IMG/VR virus record: IMGVR_UViG_3300022752_004768 | Span: 1-29,358 of that record | Reading direction: 5' to 3' (one strand) | Length of the DNA: 29,358 nt | Origin: a virus | Shown: one piece after another, positions 1 through 8,893 of the stretch | How the letters are laid out: each line of letters begins with the position of its first letter | How positions within the stretch are numbered: the first letter of the stretch is position 1 | Notes under the pieces: generated by a model | Told to the model about the DNA's origin: nothing | The model's database searches: none | The model's input: the letters and a program-made list of their open reading frames with translations, nothing else | Translations under genes and position numbers: made by a program

Positions 1-2
1 CT

Positions 3-773
3 TTTCTTAGCGGTCAAAGCATGGATATATCAGGAAATGCTACAACTGCTGGCGGACTAGCTGTTCATGCAGGAAGAAACAATGAGGCGAATAAAATCGT
101 TAGAACAGATGCTAATGGATATCTTCAAGCAGGCTATATTAATAGCAATTATAATAATGCATACGCATCTTTTCCAGGAAGATTATGGGGTACAAATGGA
201 AGCGATAATTATCTAAGAACATATTCTGTTATAGAATATACAAAAAAATTTCAATCTACAAGTCATGTAGGAACTTACTGGCTAACAGCAGATCATACAA
301 CATATCCAGGTTGGATCACTATTATATCAAATCATGGCAATGGAATTAGAGTTGGATATGCAAATAGCGTAGGAAGTGCATCAGCACCAACAGCTGGATC
401 TGTTATTTTTGATCATTTAAGTAATAGTAATACTCACAGTAGTAATACATATAGAAGATTTTTAAAATCTTGGGCAGTAATTACAGGAACTACTCCAAGT
501 ATAGCTGCGTCTAGTAATGTAAGTAGTTTAACTGACGCAGGAACAAGTACTAATCATAGATATTATACGCTTAATACTATAGACTCTATTCCAACAAATA
601 GTATTGTAATTGGAGTTGGTCCCAAAAGTGATCAAGGTTATGACTGCGTTTATAATGGAACTAGCGTAGGTTCTAGCTCTTATAGCGCTGGTCTTGTTAG
701 CGCCAGCGCTATTCAGACTGGTCCTCAACATACGCCAGCGGTAAATGCAGTATTATGCCTAGGAGTAGTATAA
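3..773 (+). CDS. Tail fibre protein, C-terminal part (5' end outside window)
   Basis: The reading frame is open to the window edge, reading FLSGQS before the first Met at 21, so this is the C-terminus of a longer protein. It is rich in Gly, Ser, Thr and Asn with no long hydrophobic segment. It contains a SGNATTAGGL stretch and a NGSDNYLRTYS segment of the kind found in repeated distal parts of phage tail fibres and adhesins. It ends in a Ser/Ala-rich region and CLGVV. The likely role is a receptor-binding or baseplate-attached fibre. Two small genes typical of tail-fibre neighbourhoods follow on the same strand. The fold and receptor cannot be read from this fragment, and a large baseplate or neck protein is the main alternative. 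Confidence 0.75.
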   Translation, partial: FLSGQSMDISGNATTAGGLAVHAGRNNEANKIVRTDANGYLQAGYINSNYNNAYASFPGRLWGTNGSDNYLRTYSVIEYTKKFQSTSHVGTYWLTADHTTYPGWITIISNHGNGIRVGYANSVGSASAPTAGSVIFDHLSNSNTHSSNTYRRFLKSWAVITGTTPSIAASSNVSSLTDAGTSTNHRYYTLNTIDSIPTNSIVIGVGPKSDQGYDCVYNGTSVGSSSYSAGLVSASAIQTGPQHTPAVNAVLCLGVV

Positions 774-784
774 TATATTAATTT

Positions 785-813
785 TTTAAAGTAAAATGAT
801 TTAAGTGTATAAT
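785..813 (+). promoter_or_regulatory. Sigma70-like promoter, -10 box 6 nt from ATG at 820
   Basis: A -35-like TTTAAA (785-790) is followed by a 17-nt spacer and a perfect TATAAT (808-813). Six nucleotides separate the -10 box from ATG 820, so transcription would start at or next to the A of the start codon. No Shine-Dalgarno sequence is present. Confidence 0.5.
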
Positions 814-819
814 ATTAAT

Positions 820-1035
820 ATGGCTAAAGAAGAAATTAATAAAGTAATAGTATATCCAAATCCAGATGGAGGAGTTGCAATCATATATCCAGCGCCAGAA
901 TATTTAAACGACCATTCCATGGAAGATATAGCAAAAAAAGATATACCTTCTGGTATTTTATCTTATAGAATTATAGATAGAAGTGAAATACCTAATGATT
1001 GGACATTTAGAGAAGCTTGGGAGTATCAGCCATGA
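820..1035 (+). CDS. Small conserved tail-associated protein
   Basis: This encodes 71 aa starting MAKEEINKVIVYPNPDGG. An upstream in-frame GTG at 805 overlaps the -10 box, so ATG 820 is preferred. The pattern 'IVYPN.DGGVAIIYP', followed by a central 'IAKKDIPSG' and a terminal 'IPNDWTFREAWEY', matches a small family that I recall lying just downstream of tail-fibre genes in many phages. It lacks membrane segments. The stop codon overlaps the next start as ATGA, so the two genes are probably translationally coupled. The function is not established; a tail-fibre assembly or chaperone role is inferred from position only. Confidence 0.7.
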   Translation: MAKEEINKVIVYPNPDGGVAIIYPAPEYLNDHSMEDIAKKDIPSGILSYRIIDRSEIPNDWTFREAWEYQP

Positions 1036-1295
1036 ATATTAAAATTAATATGGAAAAAGCAAAAAACATCTGGAAAGACCAGTGGAGACATGCTAGGGCG
1101 ACTTTATTAGACCAACTAGATGTAGAATTTATTAAAGCAATTGAATCATATGATTCTAAAAATCAAGAGCTAATAAAAAAGAAAAAACAAGAATTAAGAG
1201 ACGTAACAAAAACAGATTTAAATGTTAATAATACTGAAGATTTAAAAAAAATTTGGCCAGAAATACTTGGCCCAAGACCAGATAGTAAGATTTAA
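1032..1295 (+). CDS. Small conserved tail-associated protein (XkdW/fibre-assembly-like)
   Basis: This encodes 87 aa from ATG 1032, which overlaps the preceding stop by 4 nt; the longer frame from 1017 has no better start. The N-terminus 'IWKDQWRHARATLLDQLDVEFIKAIE' is followed by a charged helix and 'TEDLKKIWPEIL' near the C-terminus. This W/R...LLxxLDxxF...LRD...L..IWPE layout is shared by small proteins found after tail-fibre genes. It probably pairs with the preceding gene product. Its 3' end overlaps the 3' end of the convergent portal gene by 4 nt, with no hairpin terminator visible between them. Confidence 0.65.
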   Translation: MNIKINMEKAKNIWKDQWRHARATLLDQLDVEFIKAIESYDSKNQELIKKKKQELRDVTKTDLNVNNTEDLKKIWPEILGPRPDSKI

Positions 1296-3169
1296 ATTTT
1301 ACTATTCCTTAATATTCCTGCGATATAACTATCTACTTGATGATTTGATGCAATATCTAGAGTTTCTTTAATGTTATTTTTATTCTTATCTATTGGATTT
1401 TCAACATAACTAGCAGCGCTCTCAATCCATTTTGTAGAATCTTCATTAGATACAATCATTTTAGAAATATCGTTTACAATAGTTTTTTGTTGTTTATTTA
1501 ATTTTTTAATTTTAAATTTTTCTTTAATTAAGTCTGTTACATGATCTTCTAATTTAGATGCAAGGACGAAATTTTCTCCAACTTTTTTAGCACTAAATTC
1601 TGCTTTAGATTGTTTTCCAGTGCCAATAGGATTTACGTTCTTTGTTGATTGAGGCGTTCCAGTACTACCAGTTGGTCTTCCTCCAGCTTGTTGATTTCCA
1701 CCAATAACAGGTAAATAATATCCCTGATCTCTAAGTTCTTTATATTTCTTTTGACTTTCAATAGAAGACTCTGCATCTGGCAATCTACCACTTTCAATAG
1801 CTTTAAGACCTTCTTCTGGAGTTAATATACCAAGTTCCATAAGTCTATTATAGACTCTAGAATATTGAATATCATCTTTAAGATCAATATCTTCAAAATA
1901 TGGTGTTGGATAATTTTTAAATCCAAGACTTTTACTCATTCTAATAATTTCTGGAGCAAGAAATTCATTAATAAAAGCTTCTCTTGCTTGTTTTAATCTT
2001 TCAATAAATACTTGTACTTTAATGCTTGTATTTGCAAATTTTTCACTTCCAATAAGAATGTTATTTAATCCAATTTGAATATCACGATCTATTACTTCAT
2101 ATTTTTTTGGATCAAGCAAATCAGCAATTGGAGGAACAACAAATTGAGCTTTCGTAGTATAATCTGCAATAAGAACTCTTCCAACACTTTCATTTTGAAA
2201 TAAGGCTTGCATTGCTTCAAGATTTTTTTGATTAATTCCGCCTTTATCTGGATCTGTACCCATTGTGATAAGAAGAATTGCTTGTTGCATTGTTCTTGCT
2301 ATTGCCATATCCATTTTACGCATTTCTGCTTTTGCATTAATATCTTCAAGAACTGGGAATCCCATTGGAACAGAAAATGGCTCGTAATCTTGTTTCTTAT
2401 AAAATACTGCAACTAATCTATGAGAATCTAATGGCATAATTGCTACATTAGCTTTCTTTTGAATATTATCTTTAACTTCTTGAGGCAATGATTCATAAAC
2501 TTCTTTATCTTCTTCTGTTCTTGGGCTACGAAGTCTTTCTAATTCATAATCACTTAATACTTTATAAAATCTATTAGTAACGAAACTAATATTTCCTGCT
2601 ATTTGAATATCTGCTGGATTAATAATAATATATCTAGCTGGTAAAGTGACTGAAGCAGCTTTACTAATACCAAATGTTTGAGTAATTTTAATTAAATCAT
2701 CTTCTTTAATATTTGTGTCAAAACGATAAATAAATACATTACCAGAACGATAATATTCACGGAAAAACTTATCTTGGAAACTCCAAAGATTAATTTTATT
2801 AAATAATGCTTCAAAAAAATCTCTACTCTTTTGACTTCCACCTTTAAAATAAATTTTGCTAGAACTAAATTCAGTCATTAAATCTACAGTATTTCTAAAA
2901 ATTGCAAAATTATAATAAGCTTTTTGACACAATATAACTGCATCTCTGACATCCATATTAGACGAACTATAAACGCTAGTAGAAGACCTATTGAATGGTA
3001 TTAGCCCATTAGTGATATTAGCATATTTATCTGTTCTCTCTATAGTAGCAGATCTATTCCTTCTCATCTTATCAGAAGCTTTAATTTCTTTCATTCCTGC
3101 TACAGCCATCAAAGGCTCACCAGTTGTATAGTTTGTCAATTTTTCGTCTTTTTGGAGTTTTTTAGCCAT
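1292..3169 (-). CDS. Portal protein
   Basis: This 625-aa protein is the presumed dodecameric portal at the capsid vertex, through which DNA is packaged and ejected. Evidence is its length and its position directly after the large terminase. An N-terminal basic region is followed by the portal core, with 'YRSGNVFIYRFD' near residues 141-152 and 'PARYIIINPADIQIAG' typical of portal clip/stem regions. A long helical segment follows ('IQIGLNNILIG', 'FIERLKQAREAFINEFLAPEI'). A Gly/Pro/Thr-rich linker near residues 505-530 (GGRPTGSTGTPQSTKN) resembles one seen in many myovirus portals. The C-terminal ~100 aa are charged and helical, so a fused accessory function cannot be excluded. Transcribed with terminase, 25 nt downstream of its stop. 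Confidence 0.85.
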   Translation of the reverse strand: MAKKLQKDEKLTNYTTGEPLMAVAGMKEIKASDKMRRNRSATIERTDKYANITNGLIPFNRSSTSVYSSSNMDVRDAVILCQKAYYNFAIFRNTVDLMTEFSSSKIYFKGGSQKSRDFFEALFNKINLWSFQDKFFREYYRSGNVFIYRFDTNIKEDDLIKITQTFGISKAASVTLPARYIIINPADIQIAGNISFVTNRFYKVLSDYELERLRSPRTEEDKEVYESLPQEVKDNIQKKANVAIMPLDSHRLVAVFYKKQDYEPFSVPMGFPVLEDINAKAEMRKMDMAIARTMQQAILLITMGTDPDKGGINQKNLEAMQALFQNESVGRVLIADYTTKAQFVVPPIADLLDPKKYEVIDRDIQIGLNNILIGSEKFANTSIKVQVFIERLKQAREAFINEFLAPEIIRMSKSLGFKNYPTPYFEDIDLKDDIQYSRVYNRLMELGILTPEEGLKAIESGRLPDAESSIESQKKYKELRDQGYYLPVIGGNQQAGGRPTGSTGTPQSTKNVNPIGTGKQSKAEFSAKKVGENFVLASKLEDHVTDLIKEKFKIKKLNKQQKTIVNDISKMIVSNEDSTKWIESAASYVENPIDKNKNNIKETLDIASNHQVDSYIAGILRNSKI

Positions 3170-3194
3170 TTTTATTAATTTTTAGTTATTACAC

Positions 3195-5027
3195 CTATTT
3201 TAACATTATAGGCCTAAATGTATCATTTTCTAATTTATTCTCAATCTTATTCATATCATAGTATATTTTACTAGCCCAATTACCTAACATAAGAGCAGTA
3301 TATCTATCTTTTCTTGCCCTATTAGCACTGGTGTTTCTTTTTAAATGTTGTGGTAAATCAAATGATTGAAGACCACGGCTAGTACTTTTTACTTCAATTA
3401 AACTACATTCTTTTTTTGTTCCATAAATCATATCATCTTGATTCTCAATAAAATCAATTAAATTATCAAATCCAGTACTTTCAATATTAATATTACTTCC
3501 AGTTATTCTTCCAAAAGAATCTCCATTTGCAGATATACGACTTGCAAACCAAATCTTTTTATGGTCTATGCTTGCTTGAAGATATTCATTACCTTTTCTA
3601 ATAAATTCAGTAGTGAATACTTGTTTAAAACAAATCCTTTTCGTTTCTTTATTGTATTGTCTTTTTGCGTCTTTTAACATTAAATCATACTCTGCACCTT
3701 CAGCATCTGAATTAATATCAAAAAATTTGAGATCAATTCCAGACTTTTTAAATAATTCATTTTCATTTGCAGAATCAATAAATTGATATCCAGCATTATC
3801 AATAATGATCATTTCGACATTAAAATTATTTAATAAATAATGAAAATATAAAATATGATCTTTAAGATCTCCACCAGCTACCGCATAGGAATGAACTAAA
3901 ATACAATCTTTTCTTTCATCATCAATTTCTAAGACGCTCATAGCAAAATAATCTGAACTTGGACTATTACTAAAACTTGGATCAATTGCTAATATATATT
4001 TTTTATCTTTATCACCATATATTTTAGAAGTTGGATTTTCTCCATCTTTAATTGTACATTCATGCATTTTCTTTGCAGAAAAATAACTATCGCTTCCATC
4101 AGTAAATTGAGCACAATATTCTCTTAAAAATCCGCTATGACTTAATCCACCAGCTTGCGCCTCTTCAATAATAGTTTTATCAACCATCTCTTCTGGCAAA
4201 GCTTCATAACCCATTTGGCTAACAAAATATGTAGCATCTTTAACAGCTTCTTCTGAATAAATATTTGCGATCCATTCTTGATATGTTTTATAAAGATTTT
4301 CAAATGTATAACTAGCAGAAGAAAGAGCTATCATCTTAGATTTATTTGGAAATACCATTCTTTCATCTTCTTTCATTAATCCTTCAGCAATTAATTTATC
4401 TTCCATTTCTCTTATTTGAATACGCTCTTTCATATTTTGAGGAGCCACCAAGAATGGCATAAGAACATTTTTAATGATTTCTTCTGGTATCAATAGAAAT
4501 TCATCAAGAACAAGAACATTAGCTCGGAATCCTCGAACTTTTTCACCATTTAAAGGAATAGCTACAATATTTCCACCATTAATTTCCCATTCAAATAAAT
4601 CATTTCTTTTGCTTTTAACCCCAAATGCTTGTTGAAGCAATTGGGCTTCTTTACTATTAACTAATTTTTCTAGATTTGTAAAAATATTTCTAGCAGTTCT
4701 AAAAGTTGGACCAGCGATTAATATTTTAGAATTTGGTTCAAAGATACATTGTAGGAAAATATAAACACTAGCTATAAATGATTTAGAACAGCCTCGACCC
4801 CAAACGCACATATTAAAATTACGATTAAAAAAGCCTTTTAAAGTGACTTCTTGATATGGTGCAAGTTTAATTCCGCTTATCAACTCGGTAGTTAAACCTA
4901 AATTTGCTCTTAAAAATTTTGCTAAACTAATTTTAGCTTCTTTATCAAGCATTGTACCATCAATTTTTAATAATTCTTTATTAAGATCAACAATATCTTT
5001 CTTATATTTATCATTACAATACCACAT
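3195..5027 (-). CDS. terL: Terminase large subunit
   Basis: This 610-aa protein is the packaging motor ATPase and headful/cos nuclease. A variant Walker A 'GRGCSKS' lies at residues 77-83, and Walker B 'VLVLDE' at about 171-176 with D175/E176. The RNase H-like nuclease domain begins at 'YILAIDPSFSN' (D349), followed by 'MIIIDNAG' (D410) and a third acidic position in 'KDRYTALML' (about D574). Length and domain order match full-length TerL. The start lies 1 nt beyond the upstream gene's stop (TAATATG), which indicates an operon with the ERCC4 nuclease gene. The N-terminal ~70 aa before Walker A contain the 'LAPYQEVTLKGFF' adenine-binding-type segment. Confidence 0.95.
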   Translation of the reverse strand: MWYCNDKYKKDIVDLNKELLKIDGTMLDKEAKISLAKFLRANLGLTTELISGIKLAPYQEVTLKGFFNRNFNMCVWGRGCSKSFIASVYIFLQCIFEPNSKILIAGPTFRTARNIFTNLEKLVNSKEAQLLQQAFGVKSKRNDLFEWEINGGNIVAIPLNGEKVRGFRANVLVLDEFLLIPEEIIKNVLMPFLVAPQNMKERIQIREMEDKLIAEGLMKEDERMVFPNKSKMIALSSASYTFENLYKTYQEWIANIYSEEAVKDATYFVSQMGYEALPEEMVDKTIIEEAQAGGLSHSGFLREYCAQFTDGSDSYFSAKKMHECTIKDGENPTSKIYGDKDKKYILAIDPSFSNSPSSDYFAMSVLEIDDERKDCILVHSYAVAGGDLKDHILYFHYLLNNFNVEMIIIDNAGYQFIDSANENELFKKSGIDLKFFDINSDAEGAEYDLMLKDAKRQYNKETKRICFKQVFTTEFIRKGNEYLQASIDHKKIWFASRISANGDSFGRITGSNINIESTGFDNLIDFIENQDDMIYGTKKECSLIEVKSTSRGLQSFDLPQHLKRNTSANRARKDRYTALMLGNWASKIYYDMNKIENKLENDTFRPIMLK

Positions 5028-5028
5028 A

Positions 5029-5970
5029 TTAAATTATACCTTTATCAACAAGTAATTGCAAATCATATTTTTTATGAAAACAATTTCCAGTTAATATTTT
5101 AATTAATAATTCTGATGTTCTTTTTCTTCCATCAGCAAATACGAATTGAATATTATCATACTTTTGGCATAATTCTCTTACTCTATGAAATATAAATTCT
5201 GGAGTAGCTTTTATCTTTTTAGAAATATGAGGCAAATAATTAAAAGAAAGTGCATCGTTTATAGACTCTTCAATAAGTACTACTAAGTAATAATTAGCAT
5301 TTTTAGCTCTTTCTATCTCATTATTAAACCTATCATAGCCAGCGCTTATCGTTCCAATAAAATCTGATAAATTTTTTCTTTCAACAGCTGTAAAACAACA
5401 TTTTTGTAAATCATTTAAAGTATAGTCTCCAAAATCTAGTTTAGCTACTTGTTGTTGATATTTAAATCTAAGAGGATTCTGCTCTCTTGTGTCTACCATT
5501 ATTTGATAATTTTCAGATTCTTCGAAATTAAACTGCTCTCCATTGTAAGATTCAAACTTATTTTTTAGACCTATAGATTCACATATACTATAATAGTCTA
5601 ACTTATACTTATCAAATGTAACAATTGATGGCATTATTAAAGATCTTAATTCAACTTGAGTAGGAGTATATATAAGATTTTTATGTTCTTTTCTTTTATT
5701 CAATAAATTAGTAAGAAATATTCGAAGTTTATCTATTTCTAAACTTTTAACATATGCTTTTAAATTATTTTTATTATTAAAATCATCAGTAAAATATTGA
5801 TCTTTATTTTTAAAGTTAATCATTTCTCCAGAATATAAATCATATCTTGGAAAATACTTTTGATAATACGTAGCTGTATTTATTTTATGTGCTTTTAAGT
5901 GCAGATGTAAAAATTTATCTGCAGCGAATAGTTGATTACAAATTTTGCATTCAATTTGCATTTCATCCAT
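5029..5970 (-). CDS. C2H2 zinc-finger / ERCC4 (XPF-type) nuclease
   Basis: This 313-aa protein has two recognisable parts. Residues 8-28 form a C-x2-C-x12-H-x3-H finger (C8, C11, H24, H28), followed by 'YYQKYFPRYDLYSGE', which resembles MucR/Ros-like finger proteins. The C-terminal half has the ERCC4 nuclease signature: 'MVDTREQNPLRF' (D160), 'LDFGDYTL' (D182), 'AVERKNLSDFIG' (E197, R198, K199, D203) and 'RFNNEIERA'. This is the GDx(n)ERKxxxD metal site of XPF-family structure-specific endonucleases. No helicase or HhH domain is seen. It overlaps the upstream gene by 8 nt and ends 1 nt before TerL, so a role in packaging or in resolving branched phage DNA is plausible but inferred. Confidence 0.85.
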   Translation of the reverse strand: MDEMQIECKICNQLFAADKFLHLHLKAHKINTATYYQKYFPRYDLYSGEMINFKNKDQYFTDDFNNKNNLKAYVKSLEIDKLRIFLTNLLNKRKEHKNLIYTPTQVELRSLIMPSIVTFDKYKLDYYSICESIGLKNKFESYNGEQFNFEESENYQIMVDTREQNPLRFKYQQQVAKLDFGDYTLNDLQKCCFTAVERKNLSDFIGTISAGYDRFNNEIERAKNANYYLVVLIEESINDALSFNYLPHISKKIKATPEFIFHRVRELCQKYDNIQFVFADGRKRTSELLIKILTGNCFHKKYDLQLLVDKGII

Positions 5971-7042
5971 TCAAGACTTCGTCTTTTGATAATCCTAAAA
6001 TTCTAGCTTTAATTTCATCTATGGTACTTAATCTTTCGACTTCTTTAGATAGCAATTCTTTTCGCATTTCTGCTAGTCTAATCATCTCTTTTCGACTCTC
6101 TTCTTCTTTCCATAGTTCGACAAGATTTAATATTGAAGCATTTTCTTTAACTTGCTTGCTTAATCTATCGCTTCTTTTTACTTTCAAATCTTGTAATAAT
6201 TTTTGCTGTCTACTTACAGACTGATTATATTCATTTCTAGAAGTACTGATAGCTTCTACTAGAGACATTGAAATTTTTTCTCCAGACTCTACAGCAGCAT
6301 CCATTTGCATTTGTAATGCTTGAATAGTCTCTTGAATATTAGAAGAGATAACTACTTCTGTAGCAAGTACAATATATTGGTCTACTTCCTCCTGAGTCAA
6401 ATCATTTTTATCGTAAGTATATCTTATAAAACTACTTTCAAATAATTCTCTTTCTTTCTCATCTTGATATGTATTTATTTGATGTAAAAATCTATAAGTA
6501 TGTAAATATCCAATTATAGCTTGTATATCTCTTTTTTGTTTTCCAGTTAATTTTAATTCATCTAAACCTTCATGTACATATTTATTTATTCTAGATAAGC
6601 ATCTAGTAAAAGTAGTTGGTGGTTTATAATCTCCTTCTGGAATATTATTTGGATTACTATATATAACTTTAGTATCTAATGTTTTAATATATTCTCCAAC
6701 GCTTCTGGTTTCTTGATTTAAATTTGTAAGTTCATTATTTTTAAATATAATTTTAGCCATCTCTACAGACGTCATTGTAGAGCAATTATTACTAATATAT
6801 TCTTTTTGCTCTTCTGTTAGTTCTATTAATCCTTTGGCTTCATATTCATGACTTTTTTTAGGCACAATTTGTCTAGAAGCTAAATAATTTTTTATAGCTT
6901 TCCCTTGCTGACTTCTTCCATCAAATCCTTCTCCAAATATTAATTTAGTTAATTCAGCTAAAGATGGTGGATTGGATGGGCGAGAATTCCATTCGTCTAA
7001 TATTTTTTTCTTATGTTCGTCTGTTAAAATTATTTCATTCAT
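5963..7042 (-). CDS. Probable terminase small subunit (two HTH-like repeats plus coiled coil)
   Basis: This 359-aa protein has no catalytic motif. Residues ~5-60 ('LTDEHKKKILDEW..', 'SLAELTKLIFGEGFDGRSQQGKAIKNYL') and ~74-125 ('LTEEQKEYISNNC..', 'TSVEMAKIIFKNNELTNLNQETRSVGEYI') look like two copies of one helix-turn-helix unit. The second half is strongly helical and charged with coiled-coil character (roughly 230-350). HTH DNA-binding units plus an oligomerising helical domain, two genes upstream of terL in one operon, fit a small terminase. It overlaps its neighbours by 4 and 8 nt. The alternative is another DNA-binding packaging or transcription accessory. Confidence 0.55.
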   Translation of the reverse strand: MNEIILTDEHKKKILDEWNSRPSNPPSLAELTKLIFGEGFDGRSQQGKAIKNYLASRQIVPKKSHEYEAKGLIELTEEQKEYISNNCSTMTSVEMAKIIFKNNELTNLNQETRSVGEYIKTLDTKVIYSNPNNIPEGDYKPPTTFTRCLSRINKYVHEGLDELKLTGKQKRDIQAIIGYLHTYRFLHQINTYQDEKERELFESSFIRYTYDKNDLTQEEVDQYIVLATEVVISSNIQETIQALQMQMDAAVESGEKISMSLVEAISTSRNEYNQSVSRQQKLLQDLKVKRSDRLSKQVKENASILNLVELWKEEESRKEMIRLAEMRKELLSKEVERLSTIDEIKARILGLSKDEVLNG

Positions 7043-7716
7043 AATATATCAATCTCGTCACTATAAATATATCTTTTGACTTTAATCATTATTGATTTTT
7101 TAATATTTTGCACTTGTTTATATCCTGGCGCACGATTTTTTTCATTAGTTTTATAACCCATACTCGCTGCAACTTGATCTTCATCTTTATGTTCAATATA
7201 AAGTAATTTATAGACTTTCCATTCTGTTGGTTTTAGAACTTGTTGCATTTTTTGATGGATATTTTTTGCGCTCTTTTCAATATTTATTTTACCATCTTGC
7301 ATTTCGTGAACTTCTTTTGTATGATTTTCTAATGCAAGGGGAAGCTTTGTATCATGGGCATTTTTTTTATTCTTTTCCCAAGCAGCGTAAAGTGGACAAG
7401 AATTACATTGTTTTCCATAAATATTACAATGATCTTCATCTTCTGCAGCTGCACATTTTAGACAAGGTCTAGAATAATTTCCATAATTATTACGTATTAA
7501 ATTTTTAATTTGATTACTTACTATTCTATTAATCCAAGGAGCAAGGGGTTGGCTAGGATCGTACATGCCCCATTTCTTGTGAATATGAATTCTTAATATT
7601 TGGGCTACGTCATCAAAATCCATCCAGGCAAGCGATGTCAGATTCCACTTATGCTTTCGCTTGTAGATTTCTATATTTATTTCGTTAAATTTATTTTCAA
7701 ATGTTGGTTTTTTCAC
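7039..7716 (-). CDS. Sigma-70-family RNA polymerase sigma factor with Cys-rich insertion
   Basis: This 225-aa protein has sigma region 2-like helices at ~30-76 ('WMDFDDVAQILRIHIHKKW', 'PLAPWINRIVSNQIKNLIRNN'). A Cys-rich segment follows (C85, C88, C97, C104, C107), likely a zinc-binding insertion. A region 4-like HTH lies at ~160-215 ('LKPTEWKVYKLLYIEHKDEDQVA', then 'GYKQVQNIKKSIMIKVKRYI'). Regions 1 and 3 are absent, as in ECF and phage late sigma factors such as T4 gp55. It lies just upstream of the packaging genes and overlaps them, so a role in late transcription is likely (inference). The two halves are separated by more than 80 aa, longer than in classic ECF factors. Confidence 0.75.
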   Translation of the reverse strand: MKKPTFENKFNEINIEIYKRKHKWNLTSLAWMDFDDVAQILRIHIHKKWGMYDPSQPLAPWINRIVSNQIKNLIRNNYGNYSRPCLKCAAAEDEDHCNIYGKQCNSCPLYAAWEKNKKNAHDTKLPLALENHTKEVHEMQDGKINIEKSAKNIHQKMQQVLKPTEWKVYKLLYIEHKDEDQVAASMGYKTNEKNRAPGYKQVQNIKKSIMIKVKRYIYSDEIDIL

Positions 7717-8099
7717 GCATCTTCTGGTTCTTCATCGTAACCATCATCAGAAGCTTGGTAATTTTGATTACCTCTGCGTAAAGTGCCTGCTTCTTTTTGA
7801 AATTGTTTTAAAAATTTATCTTTAGATAATATTTCTGAATCCCTTGGTTGAAAATTATTATCTTTTTCTCCTCGGGCCAAATCTTTAAGTTTCTGTCCTT
7901 TTGGTTTTTGTATTTCAATATCCCAATTTAGATTATTAATTTTTGGTCTAACCTCTGTAATTTCAATCTCTGGCTCAGTTTGTGCTATAACTTGAGGTCG
8001 ACCAGTGCCTAAATTAGTTCCGCATTTAAAACAGAAATTAGGTTTTACATCACTATATTGAACAGGATTTCCACAAGAACTACAATATATTTTTGGCAT
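7713..8099 (-). CDS. Zinc-ribbon protein
   Basis: This encodes 128 aa. The N-terminus is a compact zinc ribbon: 'YCSSCG' and 'FCFKCG' give two CxxC knuckles within the first 31 residues. The remainder is polar and acidic, probably disordered, ending 'DDGYDEEPEDA'. The stop overlaps the sigma-factor start by 4 nt, so the two are likely co-translated and may cooperate, for example as a sigma-associated adaptor; that is inference. A TATAAT lies 7 nt upstream of the ATG (8107-8112), but no convincing -35 box is seen. Confidence 0.65.
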   Translation of the reverse strand: MPKIYCSSCGNPVQYSDVKPNFCFKCGTNLGTGRPQVIAQTEPEIEITEVRPKINNLNWDIEIQKPKGQKLKDLARGEKDNNFQPRDSEILSKDKFLKQFQKEAGTLRRGNQNYQASDDGYDEEPEDA

Positions 8100-8131
8100 A
8101 TTCTATATTATACAAGGAATATGATTTTTTT

Positions 8132-8878
8132 CTATTTTTTATTATTGTTTTTTGGTGTAACGAGTTCTTCAAACTTTTCAATAATATAAGCCAATATATC
8201 ATTTCTCATAATATCATCTGTGCCAAACTTAAACGTTTGTATTCCTTTGTCTTTACTTTTTTTATCATCAAATAAATCATATATAGATTCAAAACCACTA
8301 TTTTTAATATCTGATTGACGAATATCACCAATTAATATTAGTTTACTAAATTTGCCCATTCTTGTGGTAATTAATAAAAGATCATGGATGCTTAGATTTT
8401 GAGCTTCATCACATATAATATAACTTGCATTTATGCTTAATCCTCTTAAAAATCCTACTGGAAGTCCTTTTACTCTTTCTTCTTTTAAAAGCCTTTCTAC
8501 TTGATTTTTTGGTAATAATTCATGTAATTTATCCATCAAGGGCTGTAGATAAGGATCCAATTTACTATGAAGATCTCCTTTAAGAAATCCTAAATTATGA
8601 GTAGAACTTTCAACAGGATTACGGATATAGAATATTTCACCTATTTTTTTGCTATTAATAGCGTTTAAAGCTGCATATACGCTCAGTAAACTTTTAGCTG
8701 TGCCTGCTGGACCCTTACAGAATACAATTTTTGTCTCTTTATTTTGTATTAATTGAATAAATTTCTTTTGATTATCTGTCCATTGTAATTCACGAATATC
8801 TAACTGGCCTTCAATTTTATCTCTTTGAGGAACAACTGGCGATTTATCTTGTGCTTTTTGCTTGTGTTTTTTAGACAT
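8132..8878 (-). CDS. phoH: PhoH-like ATPase
   Basis: This encodes 248 aa. It has Walker A 'GPAGTAKS' (residues 56-63), the PhoH-family segment 'RNPVESSTHNLGFLKGDLHSKLDPYLQPLMD', Walker B 'YIICDEAQN' (D157, E158) and the sensor-like 'LILIGDIRQSD'. This is the single-domain P-loop PhoH found in many aquatic phages; the family is predicted to act as an RNA-associated ATPase or helicase, and its role in infection is unsettled. It starts the reverse packaging/late block and is divergent from the gene at 8935. No good Shine-Dalgarno is visible before the ATG. Confidence 0.93.
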   Translation of the reverse strand: MSKKHKQKAQDKSPVVPQRDKIEGQLDIRELQWTDNQKKFIQLIQNKETKIVFCKGPAGTAKSLLSVYAALNAINSKKIGEIFYIRNPVESSTHNLGFLKGDLHSKLDPYLQPLMDKLHELLPKNQVERLLKEERVKGLPVGFLRGLSINASYIICDEAQNLSIHDLLLITTRMGKFSKLILIGDIRQSDIKNSGFESIYDLFDDKKSKDKGIQTFKFGTDDIMRNDILAYIIEKFEELVTPKNNNKK

Positions 8879-8893
8879 TCAACTTTACAATCA

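Noticed and set aside
528-731. Reverse frame within the tail-fibre gene
   Set aside because: Low-complexity antisense of a Ser/Thr/Gly-rich fibre; no promoter or SD.
5889-6224. Forward Ser/Leu-rich frame
   Set aside because: Antisense to the ERCC4 nuclease and HTH protein genes, typical of a shadow of Lys/Glu-rich coding.
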